From Penelope pileata (taxonomy: Eukaryota; Chordata; Aves; Galliformes; Cracidae): a stretch of 64,000 nt of DNA. Both the position numbers and the translations under genes were made by a program. Below are positions 1 to 11,788 of the stretch, piece by piece. Every line of letters begins with the position of its first letter. Within the stretch, counting starts at the first letter, position 1. Under the pieces are notes generated by a model. That model saw only the letters and a program-made list of their open reading frames with translations, was not told the origin of the DNA and made no database searches. The stretch covers positions 1,972,201-2,036,200 of the forward strand of contig WBMW01001305.1 of assembly GCA_013396635.1 (NCBI GenBank), given 5' to 3'.

Positions 1-159
1 GCAGCCAGTTCTTTGTTTCACATGATCTAGTGGCTTGCTCAGCCAGGATCCCGCTGACCTCTGCTTTGCATGAGGCAGCACTCCTCAGCAGCCGCTAAAT
101 TATGCTTGCACTTACCCACTTCAGGCCCCAGTACCTCCATCCAGTTCAGCAAAACGCGC
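1..159. other. Left edge, nothing recognised
   Basis: Short flank without a supported feature. Confidence 0.6.
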
Positions 160-256
160 TCTGATTTACACCAGTGGAGTGACGGCAGGATCTGGCCCTG
201 CGGAGCAGCCTCTGTAAGGGCAGATCCTCCACTGGTATAAGTTACTGTGGCTCAGT
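160..256. repeat. Ancient amniote inverted-repeat element, copy 1
   Basis: Two arms face each other: TGATTTACACCAGTGGAG with GGATCTGGCCCTG on the left (about 162-200), and GGGCAGATCCTCCACTGGTA with TAAGTTACTGTGGCTCAG on the right (about 218-255). The right arm reverse-complemented (ACTTATACCAGTGGAGGATC) matches the left arm with small indels. Confidence 0.6.
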
Positions 257-3200
257 TTCCATTTCTAGTGCCAAATTTACTTCTTTCCGTTTAGTATGTG
301 GCCCAAGGTCATGTTAAGAAAATATTTCACTGTCATAATTATTCCCATGAAATCCTGAGCACTTTGTATTTGGCAGCCAATCTCACTTCCCATGCCTTGA
401 GAAACTGGCATTACATTCCTGATGCTGAACAAAGACAGATTCGCTCACAGATTTTTGTGACTGCCATTTTCTTCTCAATCGAGCCCCTGTAATCTGAGCC
501 AGTGCCGGAGGAGCCTTCCTGGGTGCTGCCGTAGCACTGACAACACCCGCATCTGCATGTGGGGGGGGCTGGGGCTGGATTTCAGCCCCCAGCAGCCAAC
601 CTCTGAGCCAACTGCCTCTGCGGCAGGGCCCAGCACAAAGCTCAAAGCACAAACGCTGCACCCTTTCCCTGATACAAAATGAAACAACCTGAGAAAGAGG
701 GAGAAAGGCCCTGGGTGGGTGGATGGACGCAGGAACCAGGGGAGGCGAGGCGGTGAGGCTGCCTGGGCAGGGGGCTGGGGCTGCACGGAGCCACGCGCAC
801 TGCCCGGTGCCGCAGACAAAGGGCTGCCGCAGCCACCTGCTTTCTGCTTCGCACAGAGAGAGATGTTTCAGTGAGACACAGTCAACACCCCGGCTGATGT
901 CGGCTTGCCTGACTCTCCTGAAGCAATGAATGTTTACATCAGCTAAGGACTGGCATGCATTTCACATACTCCAGATTATTTCTTGCATCTATTTCTTGTC
1001 TTTTCCCTTTTTTGCATAATGCGGTCTGTTTTCACTGTCCTTTTTTCACTATAGACCTGTTTGTATTTACACATCTCGAATTCCTGTCACAACTTCACAC
1101 TAATTTAAGCCAGGCTGTGTCAAAATTACCCAAAGTGCTTTTGCCTCACTCTGCTGAACAAAAACAACAAAGCACACAGACACAAAGGGAACCTCCCGGA
1201 GCCAGGCGCTGCCGGGGAGAAGCGCCACTGCTGCCCCCCCCGGCCCACGCTGCAGCTGATCAGAGCCATTCCCCCTGTGTCAGGATATTGCATTTGGCTG
1301 CAGGGAAACCCAGGCATCGTGTGAGAGGGGAGCTAACAGAGACGCACAGAGCGCACCACAGCCCGGCAGCTTGCTCAGAGGCGCACGTTCATGTTCCAAA
1401 ATGGAGACGGGTGTGGCAGGGACAGCGAGGCTGAGCTGCAGCTTTGGGAGGCTCAGCCCTCTGGCAAAACCCCGACCTCCCTGAGCGGGGACGGCCGGGT
1501 GCAGCTCACATTTTGCTGCATGCTGGCCTTACGGCGCTCCCCTTCACCCCTTCAGCTCTGAGCAGGGCTCACCAGGTACCGGGAGGGCCCTCAGACCTGC
1601 CAGCACTGAGGCGAAGCTTGAAAGCTGAGGTGCCTCAGAACGGTCTTTGTGTCCTCTGCTATTTGCCTCTCTGACCCACGGACAGGGGTGAGGCAACTGC
1701 AGGTGAAGCAAGGGAGCCTGCGGGCTGAGGGCATTATGGCATGCAGACACCTGATCCTCCCCATTTCAGCTCCCAAATATCTTTGGAAATCCGTGCCTTG
1801 GGACACACCGTGCCAAGACACACCTGCGCTGGGGCACACTGCTGCTGCTGCACGGCTGCTTGTCCCCACCGGGGTGGGCTCTGCCTCCTGGGGCCAGGGG
1901 GCAGCACCCCAAGCCTCCTGGCAGAGAGCCCTCACCTCCCGCCTAGGGCCTTGGGAATGGGATGCGGGCAGTCAGACAGAGGGGCGAGGGGAGAGCGGGG
2001 CTTGCCAAAGGGACAACATCCGGAGCCGGCTGCAGCTGCTCCTGGCAGACACCGGAGTGCTGGGATTTCCCTCGGCTCTGGCAGTGCCTGCACAGCTTGC
2101 TGTCGGGAGAGGTTCCCATACGTGTCTGGCCTCAGCAGCATTCTAGCTGCTTTTGGAGGGCTTATCTCCTTAACTGGGATAGCTGTCATCATGCAGAAGT
2201 GACTCCCATCTCAGATTTTAAGAGGGTGTTATAGCAGAGGTTGACAGAGAGGTGTTGGGAAACCTAATGGTTTTAACAGAATTTTACAAGTTTCATACCC
2301 TGGGCCAGGTTTTGTATATTCTGTGCTCATTTACAGTAAATAAGTTTGTTTACCCCCACCCACCTCTTTCCTGTGCTATTCCCTTTGAAGCTGCACCCAT
2401 TACTGCATCCCCAACAGGAACCGCTTGCATGTCCTCCCAGGGAGGAAATTCCCAGCTGGGAGCTGGCAGGGGTGTGCTGCTCAGGATGGGAAACATGGCT
2501 GTGCAGAGTGCAGTTCTGCCTCACGCTGTCCTGGGGAGGTAGCAAGGAAACGCATCGACACATGTGAGCGTTCAGGAGATGAAACCACGCTGTAGGGGCT
2601 GTCTGCTGATTTTACAGCAGGAGCTGGGGCAAGGGGAATCCCACCGGTGATTTGTTGTTTGGAAGCAGGAGGAGCGGAGCTGCTGAGCTGCCAGGAATTT
2701 GATTTCTGGCTGCAGCTGTTTCTCCCATCTCAGTCCTGCCCCCCTCACCGCAGCCCACGCCTCCTGAGGCACACCGCACCGCTCGAGTTTAGCACGTCAC
2801 AGAAACGCCTGACTTGTTCTCTTTCCTTATTTTTAATGTTTCCCAATTCTCACACCTCAGACAGAAAACATTCAGTGTCCTCTGTTTAGCTTTTGCCTTT
2901 TAATACGATTTTTCCCTAGCAACGGAACGTGCCCTAGGTATTTGTGGCGAGAACAATCATCTTCACAAAGGAGAAGACCTTGGCTCGGAATGATATACGC
3001 CCTAGTTAAAGTAAACACTAACATTCATATTTTCCTGTAGGCTGCACCAGAGCACTGGTCAACCATTCAGCAAGTAGCCCATATTTCTTATTTCAATTTA
3101 TGGCCTTGAGATGGACAGGAGCTAATGTAAATGTCCTAAGCCTTTGTGAGGGATGGTGCAGGGCACATAATGGCTTTGCCACTGCCTGTGCTGAGCAGAT

Positions 3201-4701
3201 TCACAGTTCACTGATCTGTTAAGCACTTCTGAGATCATACAGTGTGTAAAAAAAATACTACGCACTTGTAAATGTCAAAAGGAGTTACTGGTATTTATAG
3301 AAAAGAAACTGTTTTACTATTTCCAGTTCTGTGGAGCACATACGCTGTATACTTTAGGGTTCAGCTCCAGCAGCTCAGTAGTTTCCGTGTGGATCAGATT
3401 TTAAGGTCATAAATAGATGGAGATGACCCGGGCAATTCAGCACGGTGCCTGAGCCGCTTATAGCCCAAGGAAAGCGAGTGACATTTAACAGTGGGAAAGC
3501 AAGCAAAGCCAAGCAAAGGGAAGGAGTGGGTTTGTAATAAGACAAGAGACGCAAAGCATGCACATTTCATCAGCTGCGTTTCATAAAGAGCTGGATCTTC
3601 CTCTCTGTTGCAAATTATGCCGGGGTGTACGAGTTCGCATGGCAGTCCTGAACACCAGATGACGTGCTAGCAGAACTTGCCTAGCTCAGAGCTGAGCCAA
3701 GCAAGAGAAAGAGGGATCCCATCTGACGATAAGCACACATTCTGGAAATCATGGCTCCCTAATTTAATGCACCACATGGAAGGCTTTGCGTTTTAATTTA
3801 TCAGTTTCTTTTTACTTGACCAGATTAATTATTTCCACCTTGCCACTTGGCAGGTAGGTCACCATTCCTTTTCACAGCATTAATGAACTAATTCAGTTTT
3901 TCACCTTGTAATTAAAAGTGTGAGTTACAGAGATCACATTTATAAATTGGTTTGGTGCACAAGAAAATGTACTTCTTATGAAATAAAATAACATCAGGTA
4001 TTTCTTGTGCCAAAAGTGATTTCTTTTCTTTGCATTTCTCCACTAGCAAAAACACAACAAGGAAAAAGAAAAACAAAAACACAACAACAACAAAAACCAG
4101 CCCATTCTCAGTGCTCTACTTTTTAATCAGCAATAAAAATGGGTAAAATAAAATTACCCGCTGACTCCTGAACACCCCCGTATCTCCCTTGGGGACACCA
4201 AGCCCAGCTACAAATGTGAAAGCAATTCACATTACCAATGCTTTATGCTCTAATCAAGGTCCCTGGTGATCAGGTCAAAAGGAAAGACTTGCAAGCACCG
4301 TGCTACGTTAGCTGAGGACGACGCACTGCGACTGGCCCGTTAGCTGTATCTGCTGCTTTAAGAGAGGCTGGAGGAACAGCAGGACCTGCTTGCTGCAATC
4401 AGCGCGGCAGGCACGCTCACTGGGGTGGCTGGCTTGGGGTCTGCTGCACTTCCAAAAGCTTGGCTTCGTTCTTAAATTGTCCTCTCACATCTCTCTGCTT
4501 AAATGCAAGCTTTTTCTGCCTTTAAATACTGTCAGTGAACATAACCTGAGAAAATGTAAAATGTTGTTTTTGCAGGAACCCCCCAAGGCCCCAAATTTCC
4601 CTCACCCTCTCCAAGAGACCCTAGAAACCCTAAAATCCCTACAGTGTCTCCCCCAGCACCCTAAAAGGCCCTTGAAAGACACACACACACATACATGAGA
4701 A
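256..4701. other. Intergenic, GC-rich then AT-rich, no supported gene
   Basis: About 0.5-2.8 kb is GC-rich with notable CpG density (especially 700-850 and 1190-1520) and many overlapping open frames on both strands, none with a recognisable domain. About 2.9-4.6 kb is AT-rich with an A/C-rich simple tract near 4050-4100 and an AC run near 4680-4691. Confidence 0.65.
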
Positions 4702-5312
4702 TGTAAGATAGTTCTGTTTAGGAATACTTGCTGTTCTGTTCTTTAAGACTGTAGGAGGAGGATTCCTTTCTGCGAGAATGTGCTGTACCTTATTTACGAG
4801 AATGTGTGACAGGATGGTGCAAAACAGAACACTGTGACCACGAAGGCAAGTTTAAACACAGCATGTCACATCAACACAAGGTATAGCTTTGGCTAATTCT
4901 TAAGAACACAGACTGAGAGTCAGCGGTTCTGAAGGGCACCAGGAGTGGTGCCAGCTCACTGCCTCTGTGGCCTGGATCTGCACTAGTTCAAAGGTTACTT
5001 AAAAAGGACAATGCATAAACTGACCATAAAAGAGAAACACTGAGCAGAGAGGGGAGGAGAATCGGGAAGAATCGTAACTAAGTCGTAATCAGGTGCAGGA
5101 CATTTGGCAGTATCGGATAGGTTGTAGACTGTAAGCCCTGAAGTACTCCCCCAATGAGGAACCAGAGCAGGGGGGAAATAAAAACTGCAGTACATTCCTG
5201 CTTGGTGTGCCTACCTGCTAGGTCACCCACTTTGCAAACTGTCAATAAAGGGCCATTCAGCTAATACTCTGCCTGACCTTAAGTCATTGGCCATCGAGCG
5301 TTTCTCACACAT
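4702..5312 (+). mobile_element. Probable retroviral LTR, degraded
   Basis: The right part has the layout of an LTR R/U5 region: AATAAA at 5245-5250, then a T- and C-containing stretch ending CATCGAGCGTTTCTCACA at about 5293-5310. The left part has repeated GCGAGAATGTG / ACGAGAATGTG motifs (about 4772-4806). The left end is set at a TGTAAGATAG start by pattern only, and no matching target-site duplication was seen. The TGGCACTTGG just after the end could be a decayed primer-binding site. No retroviral genes are present. Confidence 0.42.
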
Positions 5313-6232
5313 AGTGGCACTTGGTTCAGGTAGGAGCTAGATCTCTGCCAGTTGTACAGGACTGGATGGAGGAACACTGTGTGCTAAACATGTTTCAGGA
5401 ACAAACAACAACATTATGTCCACCTGTGGATTCTTGTGGATGTGGGGCAAAGGCAGAGTCCTTTGAAGATGCTTTTCACTGAATCCCTTGCCTCTCTCCA
5501 GGGTCAGAGCAGCTCTCAGTGCTCAGTGAAGAGCAAAGACAAATCACAAAGATGGCAGAGAAGAGAGGAGGGAAACTGATGGGATATGAGAAGGTCAGGG
5601 AATGCTGGAGGGAGTTAAAATTGAGGGTACAAATGCTGGGAAAATAGGTACCCTGGTCACCAGAATTACAGCTGCCGGAGTACAGATGTGGCTGACAGCT
5701 CTCAGCCCTTTCTGTGCATCTGAAGCTCAGCTGCTACAAAATGTTGGTTTTGTTTCCATAGATTGCATTTTCTTTTTCTCACAAGGAAAGAAGAGCCAAA
5801 TACTTAAACATATAAAACAGCCTTTGGACTGCTTCTCGGTCCATCTGTGAGACCGAGACAAATTCAACAAGGTTGTGAATAAAAATACAGCAACTGGTAT
5901 TTCTAATTCCATTTCTCAGTGGAAAGCCTCTAGTAACAGCTAATAACTAAGTCATACTAATCATCTCAGTGACAGAACCTCTAAAGTAGGTAATATAATA
6001 TAGTTTCTGATTTTTTTTTAATGGAACCTACATGTTGCAATCTCCTACCCTACAGCCATAAAACTTTATAGTGTTCTCTTTTGTCTACTGAGATTTCAGG
6101 TGTTTAACCACCGACTTCTACCCAAACAAAGTCTCAGGCAACAATAATGCTATCCATGTGCTGCAGTAAATGAACATTCCCGCTTGGCTAGCAGTTCTGG
6201 CTGCTACGCACACACGTGGACATAGCAGCCCA
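5313..6232. other. Intergenic, nothing recognised
   Basis: No coding region, RNA gene or repeat identified. If the segment to the left is an LTR, this could hold decayed provirus leader sequence, but I see no gag-like frame. Confidence 0.6.
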
Positions 6233-6330
6233 CCTTCTGCTGGTGTAACTTCACTGCGACCTTCACGGCTGTCAGCAGAATTACTTCTGATTTACTTCAG
6301 CATGACAACGGAAAGAGTTTGGCCCCATTT
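6233..6330. repeat. Ancient amniote inverted-repeat element, copy 2
   Basis: Contains CTTCTGCTGGTGTAACTTCA on the left, ATTACTTCTGATTTACTTCA in the middle and AGAGTTTGGCCCC on the right, the order expected for the same old hairpin element as copies 1 and 3 (consensus arms like CTGGTGTAA and ACTCCTGATTTACACC, with a GATCTGGCCC-type end). Heavily mutated. Confidence 0.5.
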
Positions 6331-9300
6331 GTGTGCCTTTGTGGAGAGAACCTTGGAGGACAGTGCCTGTTCTATCTGAAGTGCAGCAGGAGTTGTAGCA
6401 TTGGTGAAGAAAAGCACACAGGCCGTGACTGCAGCCAGCCACGACATCGCTATGGCACGCCATCCTCAAGCTGTTCCTAAAAGCCCAGCAAGTTTGGTAC
6501 CTTGCCCACTGCCTGTGGGACTGAAGCACGCTAAACAATTCATGTTAAATGACTTTTCAATTCAACTTTGACCCAGAGGCATCTCTGGAGAGACAGCAGC
6601 AGAGGAGGAGCAGGGGCAGCATGTGGGGATCTGAAACCATTAAAGCTGTTTTGTGCATTCCCAGCACACCTCTATCTGAGCACTGCCTGGTATTACATTG
6701 AAGCCTGGAAAGTTTGGTAATAAATACACCATGGTTCAATTAAATAAACTTTGTAGGCTTGGGAGTGTAACAAAACTAGAGAGACACCTAAACTCATTAC
6801 CAGTCCTGACTGGCCATAGTTTTGCTGCAAGGATAAAGAATCATGACAAATATCTATAATTTATTTTCCATGCCTTACTTTGTTAGAAAGGTCAAGGAAC
6901 CCCTCTAACAAGCATAGTCCTATTGGCCACATGGAAATCTTCACTGGGTGAAGTTCTCCTCTTGCCTTTCAGCCTCGATTTCCTTTGGGTAGGAATAGAG
7001 AGCAACACTTATTGTGCTGTTCTGTATTAGTGCAGCTCCTGCTGGCACAGCTCTGGTTAAAGGCCTAATCACATTCAATAACATAACTTGTTTCAGGGTT
7101 TTGGAACTTGGTTATAAAAATCAGTTTGTGGCTGAAACTCCCAGTTTCAAGGTAAAATTGCAGAGAGAAGGAAAGCAGAGCCAAACTGGAATGGCATACC
7201 TCTTACTCATTTCTGCAAAGCTCTGAGTTTTGGTCTCTTCATTCAGTACTTGATAGGAAAGATTTTGGTTTTGAAATTATAAAATTAGATTTTGTTCATG
7301 ACTTAGTACTGGATATTTTAAACAATGGATGGATGTCGTCTAGTAGAGAAGAAATGAAGAGGCTAATCCTGCACACACTTAACCACACACTTTGCTTTGC
7401 TCATCCAATGGCTATCGTTGAAAGCAAACTAATTACTGTCTTAAAGCTCAAAGAATTTGTACTCATTTTGATTTTTCCACTGCTCTCCCAAGTTTACAGG
7501 CTTCCCAGATTTCTGTGAGTTATGCCATTGACATTAAAGAATGGCTTCTCCTTTCCACAGAAAGTCACTGGGTGTTTCAGGTAGCAGCCAGCATCCTTCT
7601 TTCCAGCACATTACACTCATGTCTTCTACCTCAACGTGCCAGTTCTTGCTGTTCACTAAACATCAGTGGCATCTTAACTTGAAAGAAACAGCCTAGAATT
7701 CTTCCACCTGGGCATACGAGCTCCAAGGTGGCTTTTCAGTCTGTTGGCCCCTGATGACTTCTTTGACACCTTTGAAGATCAGCCAAAGCCTGCGGCACGC
7801 CAGCAGCACAACAGGCATCAGCAATCCCACCTGACTGACTACTCACCTGCCTTCCTGGGGCATGAGCAAGCTAATCCTAGAGAACACCAAACAAACACCA
7901 CCCACAGATTTTCCCTCCAAACTATTTGCTCCTGACGCTGGTTATGCACTCCTCAGGCGCTGCCACCTTCATCACATTCCTGAATTGGTGCCAAATGGAG
8001 CCACTAAGCCTGGTGACAAACCAGAAATGCCCACTCCCAAGCAAGAAGGCCGGTTTCCCTCTTTGCCCCAGAGATCAACATGCGTCCCTTTATGCTGCTA
8101 GTTACATGATAGGACACAGCCTCTACTGTTTTAAGCTCCCATGAGAGATGTACATGAAGGGAGATGGGACACTGAATAAGGAAAATTGGCATCTCTTGTT
8201 CCTTATGCCAGGACAACCTGGAGCCAGAGGCAGCTGCCCACGATCACGCAGGATGGCAACAAGCCTACTGTCATGCTAGCGTGACGTGTTTCAATGGTAT
8301 AAATTAACTCTGAAATCAGGTTTCAGGAGTTTATTAAACTGGTGTGAACTGCCTGGTACCCAGTGCTATTTTGATTTAGAGGTAGTTAATTTCAGCTTAA
8401 TGGGAGCATAACCCCGATTCAAAGGAGAAAAAAAAAAAAAACCAAGTTAGAGTGTAACACTAATATGAAAGGAAATTTAAAATGCACACCCAGCTTTTCC
8501 CTGGATGGTAATCACTTCCAGTATAGTAGCTACAAAAATTAGATAACACTGATGGAAAAGGGAAATAAAAACAAAAAGCCAGCACAAGTCACCACTTGCT
8601 GTTGTTTTGAGATCTTCTGATCCCAATTAGTCTGCCTGCAAATCTATTGAGAGTCCTTATGATTTTATTAGTCAGAGCTGTCCTCACAACTGGCTCATGG
8701 TGCTCCCATAAAGAGCAGAATGGTCTAGGCATATCACAGGTAATTAGCAGCTGGATCCCTGAAGACAAGCATGAAGCTGCTTCTGCCAGCTTGTGGTTTT
8801 TCACAGTTTCATATCAAAAGACCTTTCAGTTTTCTTCTAACCAACAGTCAGATCACTGCTCTTAAAGAGGAATAAAGGCTTTGGGTAAACAGTCTTCCCC
8901 CTGCTCCTGGATACATCAGAAGGTCCCACATCTTTTCGCCCATCTGGCACCATGCGGGCACAGTGCGACTTGACACCAAGCCCAGTCCCCCTGAGCTACT
9001 CCAAGTCTTACGGCTGGTCCTGGAGCTCAGAAGATATTTGCATCTTCCACCATGGTCTGGCAGAAAATTCCCTTTTGTTTCCTCCCTGAGGCAGTTCTCT
9101 ACTACACTTGTGGACCTGCTCCCTGACTAGGAGCTGGGATGAGATGGCCGAGGTGGCCAGGAGGTGGTCGGGAGGACCTGGTCCTGGCACTGAGGTCTGG
9201 CTGGGACCTGACATCCTGGGGAGGAGCTCATTGCATCACAGACCAGTGGAGAAAGGAAGCTTCGTGGTTAAGCTTCCTAGCTATTAAAAAGACTTTAAAT

Positions 9301-11221
9301 TCAGAAGTAAGGAAATTAAAATCTTTAGGCTCAGCAGGGAAGCTATTTAAGAAACTTAAATGCAAACATGGAAGTACAAAAAATAGACGTGCAGAGGAGG
9401 GGGCAGCGGGAGGCAGGAAAGTATTGGGGGAAGCCAATAAAATGGTTAAATGGCAAGATATTGTTCAAGCCAAACAGGTGCCTTCCAAATAAAAATTAAA
9501 AAAAAAAAAAGAAAAAGAAACAGAAAACCCGACTCAACCAAAGCCAAACTGAAAGGAAATATGAACTAGGACAAATAAAATGTCAGAGCATGAAAGTTAG
9601 GAAGGCTGAGAGTTATTATGAACAGCCAATAATGAAAGACATAAAAACAAGTAACTAGAAATTCTTGAAGCAAATCAGCTGGTGTACCAGGGACTAGAAG
9701 GATTTCATAGCAGGGACACAGCAGAGGTGCTGTGTGGTCCCTCAGCATCAGGCAGAATTTCAGAGACACCCTCGGCAGCTGCATCCTTTCCTTTATTAAA
9801 GCTGAGGAGCTGTCAAAGGAGTGGTTAATGAAACAGCCCAAAATGCTAACCCAGGCGGGCGCAGGCAGAAGCACGCTGTTTGCAAAGCTGAGCTCAGACA
9901 CACACGGCTCTGTTTTCCCCTGCGGTCACTAACGCTGCCATTGTAAGTAAGAGCGCGTTTATTGGTGTGAACTGGAGAGGTCTGAGTGATAACACAGTGG
10001 GGAGATGATTCATATTAGCACTCTCTCAAAAGCACTTCTCACCACCAAGAGAGAACAATTGCCATCCAATATTGCTTTGGTGGTCCAGAAGGCACAAGTC
10101 TCCTTTCAAGAATGAAGCACAGGATCCTTCAATGAGCCACCCACTGCGCCCACTAAAACAAGTCCAGTATAGCATTGCAAGTTGTGTCTTAACGATACTT
10201 ACCTTGCTTCTCTCCTACTTTAACAAATAAATACCTGTTCTCAGTATCCAGTCCAGAGAAGAAACCTGGTTACATCCTTTTTTTTTTCCTTGACTGTTTG
10301 CATATATCTGGCAACATTAGTTTATCGGTGAATTCACATCACAGCGAGCTCAGCCACTGCACTGACTCCAACATATAAAGCCTAACACATCTTCTATATC
10401 CCCTACATAGTTTAGAAATAAAGCTATCACTTATCAACATTATTAAAAAAGCAATGTAAGTTCACAGATGAACTAAATCCTGCCAGACACATGCAGGTAG
10501 GCATGCTGTATATCCATTATTACTTTAATTTCAAATAAGGTGAAATGAAAAAAAAGGTGAAATAGATGCAAAACATTTGGTCTGCATATTTGAGGAAAAT
10601 AAGGGTTTCTGCGTAATAACTTAAGGTCCTCGTACTTGCAGCATTTGGACTGAGTTGTGGTGGCCACAAGGTGCGATTCAATTTGTTTTTAAATTCCGCT
10701 TTGCCACACTGTAAATGCAATCTCTGCTACAGATCACCGTAAAAATCAAAAGGTGCAGTGGGTAGGGAGGCACGTGGGCAAGATACTCCCTTGGGATCTG
10801 TAAATGCAGGGACTGGATCCAAAAGCACTAAACGAGAAAGCCATCAAAAAAGAAAGGGGGGAGAAGATTGCTCTTTCAGGTAACATAAATATTTAAGAGT
10901 AGGCAGCTTGTAACTTCTATTTAGTTACACAGAATAGGAAGGTCCAAAATCAGTGTTGGTAGAGAGCACGGTCAGTTCTGCTTCTGCTTTCAGATTTCTG
11001 AAACATCTGTGCACCAAAGGTTGAAGACAGCTCTTGTAGACTGCTGGAGAATGGTGCAAATAGCAGGAGATGCTCGTGGAGGGACAGTCCCTCAGATTTG
11101 AAAGGTGGTTGGTCAGAACTACCACCATGGAAGAGAGGGCCAAAAGGGAGATGGAAAAGTCATACTTAATTGATGGGTCACCCCAAATCACAGTGCACTG
11201 ATATTGCTGCTCTTGCTTCAA
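6331..11221. other. Intergenic, no supported gene
   Basis: Mixed composition, no exons or known repeats recognised. Includes an A-run at 8429-8442 and an A-rich tail-like tract at about 9488-9525 following two AATAAA sites, which is raised as a finding. Confidence 0.65.
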
Positions 11222-11788
11222 GACACATAATCCTGGGGTGCATTAAAAAGAGCACAGCCAGCAGGCTGAGGGGCGTTATCTTACCTCTCTACTCTGCTCT
11301 GGTGAGGCATCTGGAGTACTGTGTCCAGTTCTGGGCTCCTCAGTATAAGACAGGGAACTACTGGAGAGAGTCCAGTGGAGGGCACAAAGATGATGAGGTG
11401 CCTGGAGCATCTCCCTTATGAGGAAAAGCTGAGAGACCTGGAGCTTTTCAGCCTGGAGAAGAACGATGGGGGATCTTATCAATGCTTATAAATATCTAAG
11501 GAGTGGAGTCAAGCGGATGGGGCCCAGCAACAGGATAAGGGGCAACAGGCAAAAACTGAAACACAGGAACTTCCACATGAACATGAGGAAACATTTTTTT
11601 ACTGCAAGGGCAACAGAGCACTGGAACAGGCTGCCAGAGAGGCTGTGGAGTCGCCTTTTCTGGAGATATTCAAACGCCCACCTGGATGCTTTCCTGTGCA
11701 ACCTGCTGTAGGGAACCTGCCTTAGCAGGGGAGTTGGACTGGATGTTCATCAGAGGTTCCTTCCAATCCCCATGATTCTGATTCTTTG
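11222..11788 (+). mobile_element. CR1 LINE 3' end, older degraded copy
   Basis: About 570 bp of the end of a CR1 retroposon on the plus strand. It shows the last part of the reverse-transcriptase ORF in broken frames (LYSALVRHLEYCVQFWAPQY around 11280-11345; GDLINAYKYLRSG, IRGNRQKLKHRNFHMNMRKH and TEHWNRLPERLWS around 11468-11645), then the 3' UTR (GCAACCTGCTGTAGGGAACC, GGAGTTGGACTGGATG) and a terminal repeat relic (ATGATTCTGATTCTTTG). Frameshifts and small deletions make it non-functional. It may begin somewhat upstream. Confidence 0.93.

Noticed and set aside
1649..2202. Overlapping plus-strand frames of 165 and 153 codons
   Set aside because: Typical of GC-rich, stop-poor DNA; several frames are open at once and none shows a domain.
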